From assembly GCA_937888775.1 (NCBI GenBank), contig CALAQT010000085.1, positions 1 through 5,440 of the forward strand: a stretch of DNA of 5,440 nucleotides. Direction: 5' to 3'. Source of the DNA: an uncultured Actinomycetes bacterium. GTDB lineage: Bacteria; Actinomycetota; Thermoleophilia; Solirubrobacterales; Solirubrobacteraceae. The translations under genes and the position numbers were made by a program. This document shows positions 1 through 5,440 of this stretch, piece by piece (within the stretch, counting starts at the first letter, position 1; the number at the start of each line of letters is the position of its first letter). The notes beneath the pieces were generated by a model. The model was given only the letters and a program-made list of their open reading frames with translations, was not told the origin of the DNA and made no database searches.

Positions 1-74
1 ATCCTCCCCCATTTTCACGACGCCCGCATGGCCGGCCACGGCCCCGGATACTTTCCGGCATTGCGGGCGTCAGC

Positions 75-773
75 GTGCGGACGCTGCACCATTACGACGA
101 GATCGGTCTGCTGTGTCCCAGCGAGCGTTCGGACGCCGGTTACCGGCTGTACGGCTACGAGGACGCCGTCAGGCTTCAGGAGATCATCATCTGGCGCCAG
201 CTCGGCTTCTCGCTGGCCGAGATCCAGCGGCTGTTGGATGACCCGGCCCACGATCGCGTCCAGGCGCTGCGGCGCCAGCGACAGCTGGTCGAGCACGAGC
301 TCGAGCGCCTGGGGGCCACCGCGCGCGCACTGGACGCCGCGCTCAGTGCACAGGAGAACGAAACCCGATTGGAGGTAGCGAAGATGTTCGAGGGATTTGA
401 CCCGGCCGAACACGAGCAGGAGGTGCTCGAGTGCTGGGGGCATACCGACGCCTACCGTGAGTCGACCCGGCGCACAGCTCAGTACGGCGAGTACGAATGG
501 GCGGAGATCCGAGCCGAGTCAGACCAGATCGTGAGCGACTTCGCCCAGCTGATGGCGACCGGTGAGCCGGCTACCGGAGAACCGGCCCGCGAGGTCGCCG
601 AGCGCCATCGTCGGCAGATCTCGAAGCGGTTCTATCCATGCTCGCCGGCGATACACCGCGGGCTGGCCGAGATGTACGTCGCCGATCAGCGCTTCGCCGA
701 CAACTACGAGCGCGTCGCAGAAGGACTCGCGCGTTACGTGCACGACGCAATCCTGGCCAACGCCGAGCGCTGA
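75..773 (+). CDS. MerR-family transcriptional regulator with TipAS antibiotic-recognition domain (5' end incomplete or disrupted)
   Basis: Predicted cytoplasmic DNA-binding regulator of the TipAL type, in which an N-terminal MerR helix-turn-helix is joined by a coiled coil to a thiopeptide-binding TipAS domain. Counting from GTG 75, residues 3-13 (TLHHYDEIGLL) and about 22-55 are typical MerR sequence, about 60-100 is a charged coiled-coil linker, and 104-232 matches TipAS, ending in a DAILAN motif. Cys189 in YPC sits where TipAS has its thiostrepton-reactive cysteine (alignment from memory). The start is uncertain. GTG 75 has no Shine-Dalgarno and cuts the first recognition helix, while codons 60-74 in the same frame read IAGVS, as a MerR helix should. 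The frame stays open to the window edge without a start codon, so the gene begins upstream or is frameshifted (see findings). Family members usually have about 250 residues, against 232 here. Family assignment is firm; the inducing ligand is unknown. Confidence 0.85.
   Translation: MRTLHHYDEIGLLCPSERSDAGYRLYGYEDAVRLQEIIIWRQLGFSLAEIQRLLDDPAHDRVQALRRQRQLVEHELERLGATARALDAALSAQENETRLEVAKMFEGFDPAEHEQEVLECWGHTDAYRESTRRTAQYGEYEWAEIRAESDQIVSDFAQLMATGEPATGEPAREVAERHRRQISKRFYPCSPAIHRGLAEMYVADQRFADNYERVAEGLARYVHDAILANAER
371..386 (+). promoter_or_regulatory. Internal ribosome-binding site and in-frame ATG for a TipAS-like short product
   Basis: GGAGG at 371-375 lies 8 bases before ATG 384-386, which is in frame with the regulator. 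Initiation here would give a 129-residue protein holding only the ligand-binding domain, without the DNA-binding part. In Streptomyces lividans tipA, long (TipAL) and short (TipAS) products come from one gene by alternative in-frame starts. The motif and spacing are seen directly; use of the start is inferred by analogy. Confidence 0.55.
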
Positions 774-977
774 ACCGCGTCGCGACGCCGAATTCGACCC
801 GCGAATGACCACACGCATCAGCCGATCGAGAAGCTCTCAGCACCCGGCTACCAAGCAAGTCTGCGGATCAACGAGCGCACGTTCACCGCGCTCGGCCTGC
901 GCATCCGGCCGCGCGAGGCGGCCGCGACTAAAGAACCGCCGGCGGTGGTCGATAGGTTCTGGAGCGGGAGGTCCCGA
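774..977 (+). other. Intergenic region between the regulator and the cyclic-di-GMP gene
   Basis: These 204 bases hold no gene I can support. The reading frame shared by both neighbours has no stop after the regulator's TGA, and its conceptual translation (for example LRINERTFTALGLRI around 880-925) looks somewhat protein-like but has no convincing start. The only other features are a short GC hairpin at 906-924 and the Shine-Dalgarno of the next gene. No recognisable -35/-10 promoter pair was found. Confidence 0.4.
906..924 (+). terminator. Possible GC-rich hairpin after the regulator gene (weak)
   Basis: CGGCCGC (906-912) pairs with GCGGCCG (918-924) around a 5-base loop, giving a 7-bp all-GC stem. 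No T-run follows, so this is not a standard intrinsic terminator. In DNA this GC-rich such stems occur by chance. It may only slow transcription, or mean nothing. Confidence 0.2.
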
Positions 978-980
978 ATG
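966..980 (+). promoter_or_regulatory. Shine-Dalgarno that fixes the start of the cyclic-di-GMP gene
   Basis: GGGAGGT at 966-972 lies 5 bases before ATG 978-980. It favours ATG 978 over the in-frame GTG at 945, which lacks such a site. Residues from ATG 978 (MLSAPKPINERDRL) also begin just where this GAF family normally begins. Confidence 0.75.
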
Positions 981-2513
981 CTCAGTGCACCCAAGCCAAT
1001 CAACGAGCGCGACCGCCTAGCGGCGCTGCTGCGATACGACATCCTGGACACCGAGCCTGAGCAAGCTTACGACGACATCGCCGCGCTCACCTCGCAGATC
1101 TGCGGGACGCCGATCTCCTTGATCAGCTTCGTTGACGCGGATCGCTTGTGGTTCAAAGCGCGGATCAACGTCCCAGACACGGAGTCGCCTCGTGACACGG
1201 CCTTCTGCGCGCACACGATCCTCCAGCCCCATCCGATGGTCGTGAACGACCTCTCGGCGGATCCGCGCTTTGCCGACAGCGAGCTGGTGACCGGAGGACC
1301 GGAGCTCCGTTTCTACGCCGGCGCGCCGCTGATCGCCAGCGATGGGCACGCGCTCGGAACGCTGTGCGCCCTCGACACAATTCCTCGACAGCTGACCGAG
1401 GAACAACACGGGGCGCTGGAGGGGCTCGCGCGTCAGGTAGTCGCCCAGCTGGAGCTGCGCCGGATGCTGGCGCTTAGTCGGCGCGAGGCGGTGACCGACG
1501 AGCTCACGAGGCTCGGTAACCGGCGCCGACTCGCCGCCGAGTTCGAGCTGCTCCGGAGCGCGGCGAGCGTCGCCGAGCCACTCCACCTGATGCTCTTCGA
1601 CCTCGATGGCTTCAAGCAGTACAACGACACCTTCGGGCACGTCGCGGGCGACGCGCTGCTGGCCCGCCTGGCCCGTAAGTTTGCCTCGGCGGTCACGCGG
1701 CGGGCCAAGGCGTACCGGATCGGCGGGGATGAGTTCTGTGCCCTGGCGCAGTGCGACGAGCCAGACGCGATGAGGATCGAATCGGCAATCGCGCGCGCGC
1801 TGACCGAGCGCGGGGAGCGCTTCTTGATCACGGCGTCGCGCGGCCGTGTCAGTCTGCCGGGGGAGGCGGACACCCTGACGCGCGCGCTGCAACTCGCCGA
1901 CGAGCGGATGTACAGCGACAAGGCGGGGCGCTCGCGTGGAGCCGGAAGCCAGACCCACGCTGTCCTGACGCGGATCCTCAACGAGTGCGACCCCACTCTT
2001 CACAGCCACGCTTGCGTCGTGGCTCAGCTTGCGAGCGCCGTCGGCCGCGGTATGGGACTCGACGGCCTTGAGCTCGACCACCTCGCCCGCGCCGCCACGC
2101 TGCATGATATCGGCAAGGTGGCGATCCCCGACGCGATCCTCGAGGCGCCTCGCGCACTGACCGAGGAGGAGTGGGAGTTGATGAGGACTCACACGATCCT
2201 CGGTGAGCGGGTGCTGGCCGCGGCGCCTGCCCTGTCCACGGAAGCCACGCTCGTCCGCTCGAGCCACGAACGGTGGGATGGGGCCGGTTATCCCGATGGG
2301 TTGGCAGGACCGGAGATCCCGCTGGGGTCCCGCATCATCCTCGCCTGTGACGCCTTCGACGCGATGACCTCGCCCAGGTCATACCAAACGATTCGGTCTC
2401 CTGGAGAGGCGCTGGCCGAGCTACGCCGTTGCGCCGGCCCCCATTTCGACCCCGAGGTCGTTGCCGCGCTCGCGGAGGCGCTGCCCGTGTTGCTGCCCGC
2501 ACTCACGGCGTAG
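978..2513 (+). CDS. Hybrid GAF-GGDEF-HD-GYP protein (predicted diguanylate cyclase and cyclic-di-GMP phosphodiesterase)
   Basis: Predicted soluble 511-residue protein that may both make cyclic-di-GMP from two GTP and hydrolyse it. Residues about 10-165 form a GAF sensor domain (RYDILDTEPEQAYDD, TAFCAHTIL, FYAGAPL, LGTLCALD). About 168-330 is a GGDEF domain with DELTRLGNRRRL, the metal-binding FDLDGFKQYND and an intact GGDEF at 249-253. The RxxD inhibitory site five residues before GGDEF reads TRRA (240-243), so product inhibition is probably lost. About 335-505 is an HD-GYP domain: candidate metal ligands are H344, H376-D377 (LHDIGK), H405, H430 and D458, and GYP is at 437-439. The usual His-His pair before the GYP loop is Ser429-His430. 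No transmembrane segment or signal peptide is seen, so the signal sensed by GAF should be cytoplasmic. Family and domain order are firm; whether both activities work is inferred from the motifs. Confidence 0.93.
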   Translation: MLSAPKPINERDRLAALLRYDILDTEPEQAYDDIAALTSQICGTPISLISFVDADRLWFKARINVPDTESPRDTAFCAHTILQPHPMVVNDLSADPRFADSELVTGGPELRFYAGAPLIASDGHALGTLCALDTIPRQLTEEQHGALEGLARQVVAQLELRRMLALSRREAVTDELTRLGNRRRLAAEFELLRSAASVAEPLHLMLFDLDGFKQYNDTFGHVAGDALLARLARKFASAVTRRAKAYRIGGDEFCALAQCDEPDAMRIESAIARALTERGERFLITASRGRVSLPGEADTLTRALQLADERMYSDKAGRSRGAGSQTHAVLTRILNECDPTLHSHACVVAQLASAVGRGMGLDGLELDHLARAATLHDIGKVAIPDAILEAPRALTEEEWELMRTHTILGERVLAAAPALSTEATLVRSSHERWDGAGYPDGLAGPEIPLGSRIILACDAFDAMTSPRSYQTIRSPGEALAELRRCAGPHFDPEVVAALAEALPVLLPALTA

Positions 2514-2530
2514 CGACCGGCCCGAGCCAG

Positions 2531-2559
2531 AGCGCGTTGACCCGCACGCCACGCGCGCT
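2531..2559. terminator. Possible hairpin between convergent genes (weak)
   Basis: In the 54-base gap between the stop codons of the cyclic-di-GMP gene and the GST gene, GCGCGT (2532-2537) can pair with ACGCGC (2551-2556); an alternative register pairs 2531-2536 with 2554-2559. The 6-bp stem with a 13-base loop could serve both strands. There is no strong T-run, though AATTT lies at 2564-2568. Confidence 0.25.
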
Positions 2560-2567
2560 AGCGAATT

Positions 2568-3158
2568 TCACGTGATCGCGATGTGACGCTCCTGCGCGGC
2601 GACCCGTGCCAGCCAGGCCTGCACGGCCGGGTAGGGCCCCAGCGCAAAACCTCCCTCGGGCGCCACGTGCGTGTAGGCGAACAGGGCGATGTCGGCGATC
2701 GTGTAGCGCTCGCCGACGAGGAAGGTACGGCCGGTCAGATGCTTGTCCAGCGCGGCCAGGGCCGCCTCCCCGCCGTGGCGCTTGGCCTGCAGCTCCTCCT
2801 CGGAGCGGTGGATGCCGGCCATCGCCCAGAACCGGGCCACGGCGATGAACGGCTCGTGGCTGTACTGCTCAAAGAACATCCACTGCAAAACCTGCGCGCG
2901 CTCGTAGCGGTCATCGGGCAGATACTCAGTGCCGTCAGCGAAGTAGTAGAGGATCGCGTCTGACTCGGCCAGCGTCCGTCCGTCGTCTAGTACCAGCGTC
3001 GGCACGCGCAGCGCCGGGTTGAGCTCGCCCAGCAGCTCAGGGCGATCCGAGCGGTCGAACACATCTACCTCGCGGCGCTCGTATTCGATCTCCAGCTGCG
3101 CGAGCAGGAGCCTGACCTTGTAGCAATTGCCCGAAACCGGGGAGTTGTAGAGCAACAT
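2568..3158 (-). CDS. Glutathione S-transferase family protein
   Basis: Predicted cytosolic 196-residue protein of the usual length for a bacterial GST, a family that conjugates glutathione to electrophiles or reduces disulfides and peroxides. Residues 1-75 form the thioredoxin-like domain: MLLYNSPVSGNCYKVRL holds candidate catalytic residues Ser6, Ser9 and Cys12, V52-P53 is the cis-proline site, and ESDAI (65-69) matches the loop that binds the gamma-glutamyl group. The all-helical C-terminal domain (about 88-196) has the TIAD helix N-cap (153-156) typical of GSTs. The ATG at 3158 begins the first beta strand directly, leaving no room for a leader. The 20 bases before it have no Shine-Dalgarno, so translation may be leaderless. 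It converges with the cyclic-di-GMP gene and diverges from the membrane enzyme gene. Substrate and subclass cannot be told. Confidence 0.9.
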   Translation of the reverse strand: MLLYNSPVSGNCYKVRLLLAQLEIEYERREVDVFDRSDRPELLGELNPALRVPTLVLDDGRTLAESDAILYYFADGTEYLPDDRYERAQVLQWMFFEQYSHEPFIAVARFWAMAGIHRSEEELQAKRHGGEAALAALDKHLTGRTFLVGERYTIADIALFAYTHVAPEGGFALGPYPAVQAWLARVAAQERHIAIT

Positions 3159-3361
3159 CGGGCACGTGTATCAAGGACCGCGCTGCGGCGTCGCCACCGT
3201 GAAATCCGCCGGCGTGGATCTGGATTGCGCCGGCGCGGATGTGGATTGCGCCGGCGCGGATTCGATTGGGGATCCGCTGGCGCGAATGTACCGGAGCCGG
3301 GCCGGGGCCCGTTCGGGCGCCGGCGCGTCTTTGGACCGACGGCGCTACGGTCCCGGCGACG
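3159..3361. other. Divergent intergenic region with repeats
   Basis: About 200 bases separate the GST start from the preferred start of the membrane enzyme gene and should hold promoters for both. No convincing -35/-10 pair could be identified. Features seen are a CACGTG palindrome at 3164-3169 close to the GST start, a 21-bp tandem repeat and three copies of the palindrome GCGCCGGCGC at 3227, 3248 and 3317. If translation of the membrane enzyme began at ATG 3239, the second half of this region would be coding. Confidence 0.5.
3196..3258. repeat. 21-bp tandem repeat, two near-perfect copies plus one degenerate copy
   Basis: Copies at 3217-3237 and 3238-3258 differ at one of 21 positions (GATCTGG against GATGTGG at the left end). 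The preceding 21 bases (3196-3216) match in about 14 positions, including the CCGGCG core. A further decayed copy may follow from 3259 (GATTCGATTG). Each good copy contains the palindrome GCGCCGGCGC. Spacing of 21 bp is two helical turns, so bound proteins would face the same side of the DNA. It is also a multiple of three, so an expanded coding repeat is an alternative reading. Confidence 0.75.
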
Positions 3362-4945
3362 GTGAGCGCCACACCTACTGACCGCGACGTCGCAGCCCTC
3401 GACGCACCCGAGCCGGACGCCCGGCAAGCTCCGGTGGTAGCGGAGCCAGTGCGGCCGATCGCGATCCGGGGCATCGCGTTCGTGGTCGGCGCCGCCAGCC
3501 TCGGCGCCGAGATCTCGGCTGCGCGGCTGCTCGCGCCCTACTTCGGGGCTTCCACGATCATCTGGGCCAATACGATCGCGACGGTACTGGTGGCGCTGTC
3601 GGTGGGGTACGCGGTGGGTGGCCGGCTGGCCGACCGCCGCGCGGATCTGAGCGGGCTGTGTGCGATCGTGCTGCTCGCCGGGGTGCTGCTCGCGGTGGTG
3701 CCGTTCATCGCCGACCCGTTCCTGCGCCTGTCGGTCAAGGCGCTCGGCGCGCTGTCGGTCGGAGGGTTCCTGGGTTCGCTTGCAGCCGTGCTGGTGCTGG
3801 TCGCGGTGCCGGTGATGCTGCTGGGCACCGTCGCGCCCTACGCCAACCGCCTGGCGGTCGCGCGCGTGGCCGACACCGGCACGGTGACCGGTCGCCTGTA
3901 CGCGATCTCGACCGCCGGCTCGCTGGTCGGGACCTTCCTGGCCGCACTGCTGCTGATCCCGCTGATCGGGACGCACCGGACCTTCCTGGTGTTCGCCCTC
4001 GCGCTTGTGCTCGTGGCCGCGCCGGGGCTCGGTTCGCGACGTTTCCTGCTCGTGCCGATCGTCGTCGGAGCACTGTTCGCGGTCCCCCCGGCGGCGATCG
4101 GATCCGACGTGCGGGGAGCGCGGGTGATCTATTCGACCGAGACGCAGTATCAATACGCGCGCGTGCTGCAGCTGCGCAGCGGCGAGCGATGGCTCCAGCT
4201 CAACGAGGGGGTGGCGATCCACTCGCTCTACCGGCCGTGGAGCTATCTGACCGGCGGCTACTGGGATGATTTCCTGGTCGTTCCGCTGGCCGACGGATTC
4301 GGCGTGCCCCGCCGGATCGCCATCCTGGGCGATGCCGCGGGCACGATCGCCCGGGCCTACGGTCACTACTTTCCCTCGACCCGGGTTGACGCCGTCGAGC
4401 TGGACGGGGCGCTGAGCGAAATCGGCAAGCGCTATTTCGATCTCAAGGGTCCGCGGCTGCACCTGTACACCGCCGACGCCCGGCCATGGCTGGCCGGCAG
4501 CCGCGCCAAGTACGACTCGATCTTCGTCGACACTTACCGCCAGCCCTACATCCCGTTCTATATGGTGACCCGCGAGTTCTTCAGCTCGGCGCGCAGTCAT
4601 CTGAACCCCGGTGGCACGGTGATCGTCAACGTCGGCCACATTCCGGGCTCGGACTCGCTGGAGAAGGTCGTCTCGGCGACCATGCACGCGGTATTTCCGG
4701 TGGTGATCCGCGACCGCGTCAGCGGCTCCAATTCGCTGGTGGTGGCGAGCCTGCGGGCGCTGTCGGCTGCGCAGCTGACAGCCGCACACGCAGATCTCTC
4801 CGGCGACCTACAGGGACTCGACGCCTCCGTGGCGGGCCGGCTCGGGCCGGCGCTGCGGGGCGGGGCTGTTTACACCGATGACCGAGCTCCGGTCGAGTGG
4901 CTGACCGATCTGTCGATCCTGCGCTACGCGACCGGGACTCGCTGA
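3362..4945 (+). CDS. Membrane-fused spermidine-synthase-like protein (fused MFS/SpeE type)
   Basis: Predicted inner-membrane protein of 527 residues from GTG 3362. After a short disordered N-terminus (about 1-35), residues about 36-255 hold roughly seven or eight hydrophobic segments (for example AFVVGAASLGAEISA, AVLVLVAVPVMLLG, FLVFALALVLVAA). The C-terminal half is a Rossmann-type aminopropyltransferase/methyltransferase domain: ILGDAAGT (321-328) is the SAM-type glycine loop, VELD (345-348) carries the acidic ribose-binding residue, DAR follows a strand, and FVDTY places Asp390 at the spermidine-synthase catalytic aspartate position. The loop has GDAAG where true SpeE has GGGxG, so polyamine synthesis is not assured. 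Start is uncertain: GTG 3362 lacks a Shine-Dalgarno, ATG 3239 would add 41 low-complexity residues encoded partly by the tandem repeat, and GTG 3434 and 3449 are also possible. It converges with the P450 gene. Family is firm, substrate unknown. Confidence 0.88.
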   Translation: MSATPTDRDVAALDAPEPDARQAPVVAEPVRPIAIRGIAFVVGAASLGAEISAARLLAPYFGASTIIWANTIATVLVALSVGYAVGGRLADRRADLSGLCAIVLLAGVLLAVVPFIADPFLRLSVKALGALSVGGFLGSLAAVLVLVAVPVMLLGTVAPYANRLAVARVADTGTVTGRLYAISTAGSLVGTFLAALLLIPLIGTHRTFLVFALALVLVAAPGLGSRRFLLVPIVVGALFAVPPAAIGSDVRGARVIYSTETQYQYARVLQLRSGERWLQLNEGVAIHSLYRPWSYLTGGYWDDFLVVPLADGFGVPRRIAILGDAAGTIARAYGHYFPSTRVDAVELDGALSEIGKRYFDLKGPRLHLYTADARPWLAGSRAKYDSIFVDTYRQPYIPFYMVTREFFSSARSHLNPGGTVIVNVGHIPGSDSLEKVVSATMHAVFPVVIRDRVSGSNSLVVASLRALSAAQLTAAHADLSGDLQGLDASVAGRLGPALRGGAVYTDDRAPVEWLTDLSILRYATGTR

Positions 4946-4965
4946 GTGGTTGCACCCGTAAGCAC

Positions 4966-5000
4966 GGCCGCTCGAATGCGAGCGTATTTGCGGAGCGGCC
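4966..5000. terminator. Bidirectional hairpin terminator between convergent genes
   Basis: GGCCGCTC (4966-4973) pairs perfectly with GAGCGGCC (4993-5000). Inside, AATGC (4975-4979) pairs with GCGTATT-side bases 4984-4988, including one G-T wobble, around the loop GAGC. The hairpin fills most of the 56-base gap between the stop of the membrane enzyme gene (4943-4945) and the stop of the P450 gene (5002-5004), so it can end transcripts from both sides. No strong T-run follows on either strand. Confidence 0.5.
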
Positions 5001-5001
5001 A

Positions 5002-5440
5002 CTAGGCGCAGGCCAGCGGCGCCCGCTCCTGGACCACGCGCGCGCCGCCCTTGGGCGCAAGCGTGATCGCCCGGAACTGCGCCTTGGCCCGGTGCGGATC
5101 TGCCGCTCGCAGTGCTGCCCGCTCCAGGACCCGCGTGACCACGACGCGCATCTCGGTCAACGCAAAGCTCGCTCCCAGGCACCTCCGCGTCCCGCCCCCG
5201 AATGGCACCCACGTGTAAGTGTCGGGCGCGCCGGGCTCCAGGAAGCGCTCGGGCCTGAACGCATCCGAATCAGGGTAGAGGTCGGCCCGCCGGTGGATCG
5301 TGCGGATCGAGGGGTTGATCTCAATGCCGATCGGGATCTCATATCCCCCCAGCGAGAACGGCTCCCCGCGCACCACGCGGCCCACGCCGGGGATCACCGG
5401 GCGGATGCGCAGCGATTCCTTGACCACCGCGTCGAGGTAC
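5002..5440 (-). CDS. Cytochrome P450, C-terminal part (5' end beyond the window)
   Basis: The last 145 residues of a cytochrome P450, a heme monooxygenase that inserts one oxygen atom into organic substrates using electrons from partner redox proteins. The frame is open to the window edge and reads YLDAVVKESLRIRPV, the K helix with the invariant ExxR pair (ESLR). FRPERFLEPG is the conserved PERF region. The heme-binding loop FGGGTRRCLG (codons 5202-5173) contains the axial cysteine at 5181-5179 and is followed by the L-helix ALTEMRVVV. The GTG at 5427 lies inside the K helix, so it is not the real start; about two thirds of the gene lies to the right. Bacterial P450s have about 400-450 residues and are soluble. 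No ferredoxin or reductase gene is in view. Family is certain, but CYP subfamily and substrate cannot be given from this part. Confidence 0.95.
   Translation of the reverse strand, partial: YLDAVVKESLRIRPVIPGVGRVVRGEPFSLGGYEIPIGIEINPSIRTIHRRADLYPDSDAFRPERFLEPGAPDTYTWVPFGGGTRRCLGASFALTEMRVVVTRVLERAALRAADPHRAKAQFRAITLAPKGGARVVQERAPLACA

Noticed and set aside
28..378. + strand frame from ATG 28 as a separate gene
   Set aside because: Beyond base 60 it is an out-of-frame reading of the MerR gene, with Arg/Ser/Thr-rich sequence and no motif. Only its first codons matter, as a possible frameshifted start.
1017..2267. Long open frame on the - strand (416 codons) opposite the cyclic-di-GMP gene
   Set aside because: Same shadow pattern; no recognisable motif, while the + strand shows three intact domains.
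3196..3258. CRISPR-like array
   Set aside because: The units abut directly with no spacers, and no cas genes are present.
3166..3381. Small + strand frame whose translation repeats a DVDCAGA-like unit, resembling a pentapeptide-repeat or small cysteine protein
   Set aside because: The repeat follows from the 21-bp DNA repeat, the period is seven residues rather than five, there is no Shine-Dalgarno, and the remainder is low-complexity Arg/Gly/Ala.
3065..4789. Long open frame on the - strand (574 codons) opposite the membrane enzyme gene
   Set aside because: It is rich in Arg, His, Gln and Asp with no domain pattern, and lies antisense to a gene with clear family motifs. Such shadow frames are expected where third positions are nearly all G or C.
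1..5440. A new defence or biosynthetic system spanning the window
   Set aside because: The genes lie on alternating strands with separate terminator-like hairpins and belong to unrelated known families; nothing ties them into one system.

Overview
The window is GC-rich bacterial DNA with strong G/C bias at third codon positions. The gene set is a TipA-type MerR regulator, a hybrid cyclic-di-GMP enzyme, a glutathione S-transferase-like protein, a membrane-fused spermidine-synthase-like protein and a cytochrome P450. Together these suggest a high-GC actinobacterium, perhaps of the Thermoleophilia/Solirubrobacterales kind. That placement is inference from gene style; no phylogenetic marker is present.

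Layout. A MerR/TipAS regulator (stop at 773, + strand) lies at the left edge and its N-terminus is incomplete or damaged here. After 204 bp follows a GAF-GGDEF-HD-GYP protein (978-2513, +) with a clear Shine-Dalgarno. It converges on a GST-like gene (2568-3158, -). A divergent intergenic region of about 200 bp carries a 21-bp tandem repeat and three copies of a 10-bp GC palindrome. It leads into a gene for a multi-pass membrane protein with a C-terminal spermidine-synthase-like domain (about 3362-4945, +). This gene converges, across a good hairpin, on the 3' part of a cytochrome P450 gene (5002 to beyond 5440, -).

How the genes relate. Strand alternates after the first two genes, so no long operon is visible. 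The regulator could be co-transcribed with the cyclic-di-GMP gene, but the 204-bp gap does not argue for it. The other genes look like independent units: two that may handle small or xenobiotic molecules (GST, P450) and one membrane-bound SAM-dependent enzyme. I see no CRISPR array, tRNA, rRNA, insertion sequence or prophage signature. The most interesting points are a TipAS-like internal translation start with its own ribosome-binding site, the damaged-looking regulator N-terminus, the dual-activity cyclic-di-GMP protein with altered control and metal residues, and the repeat/palindrome cluster in the divergent intergenic region.
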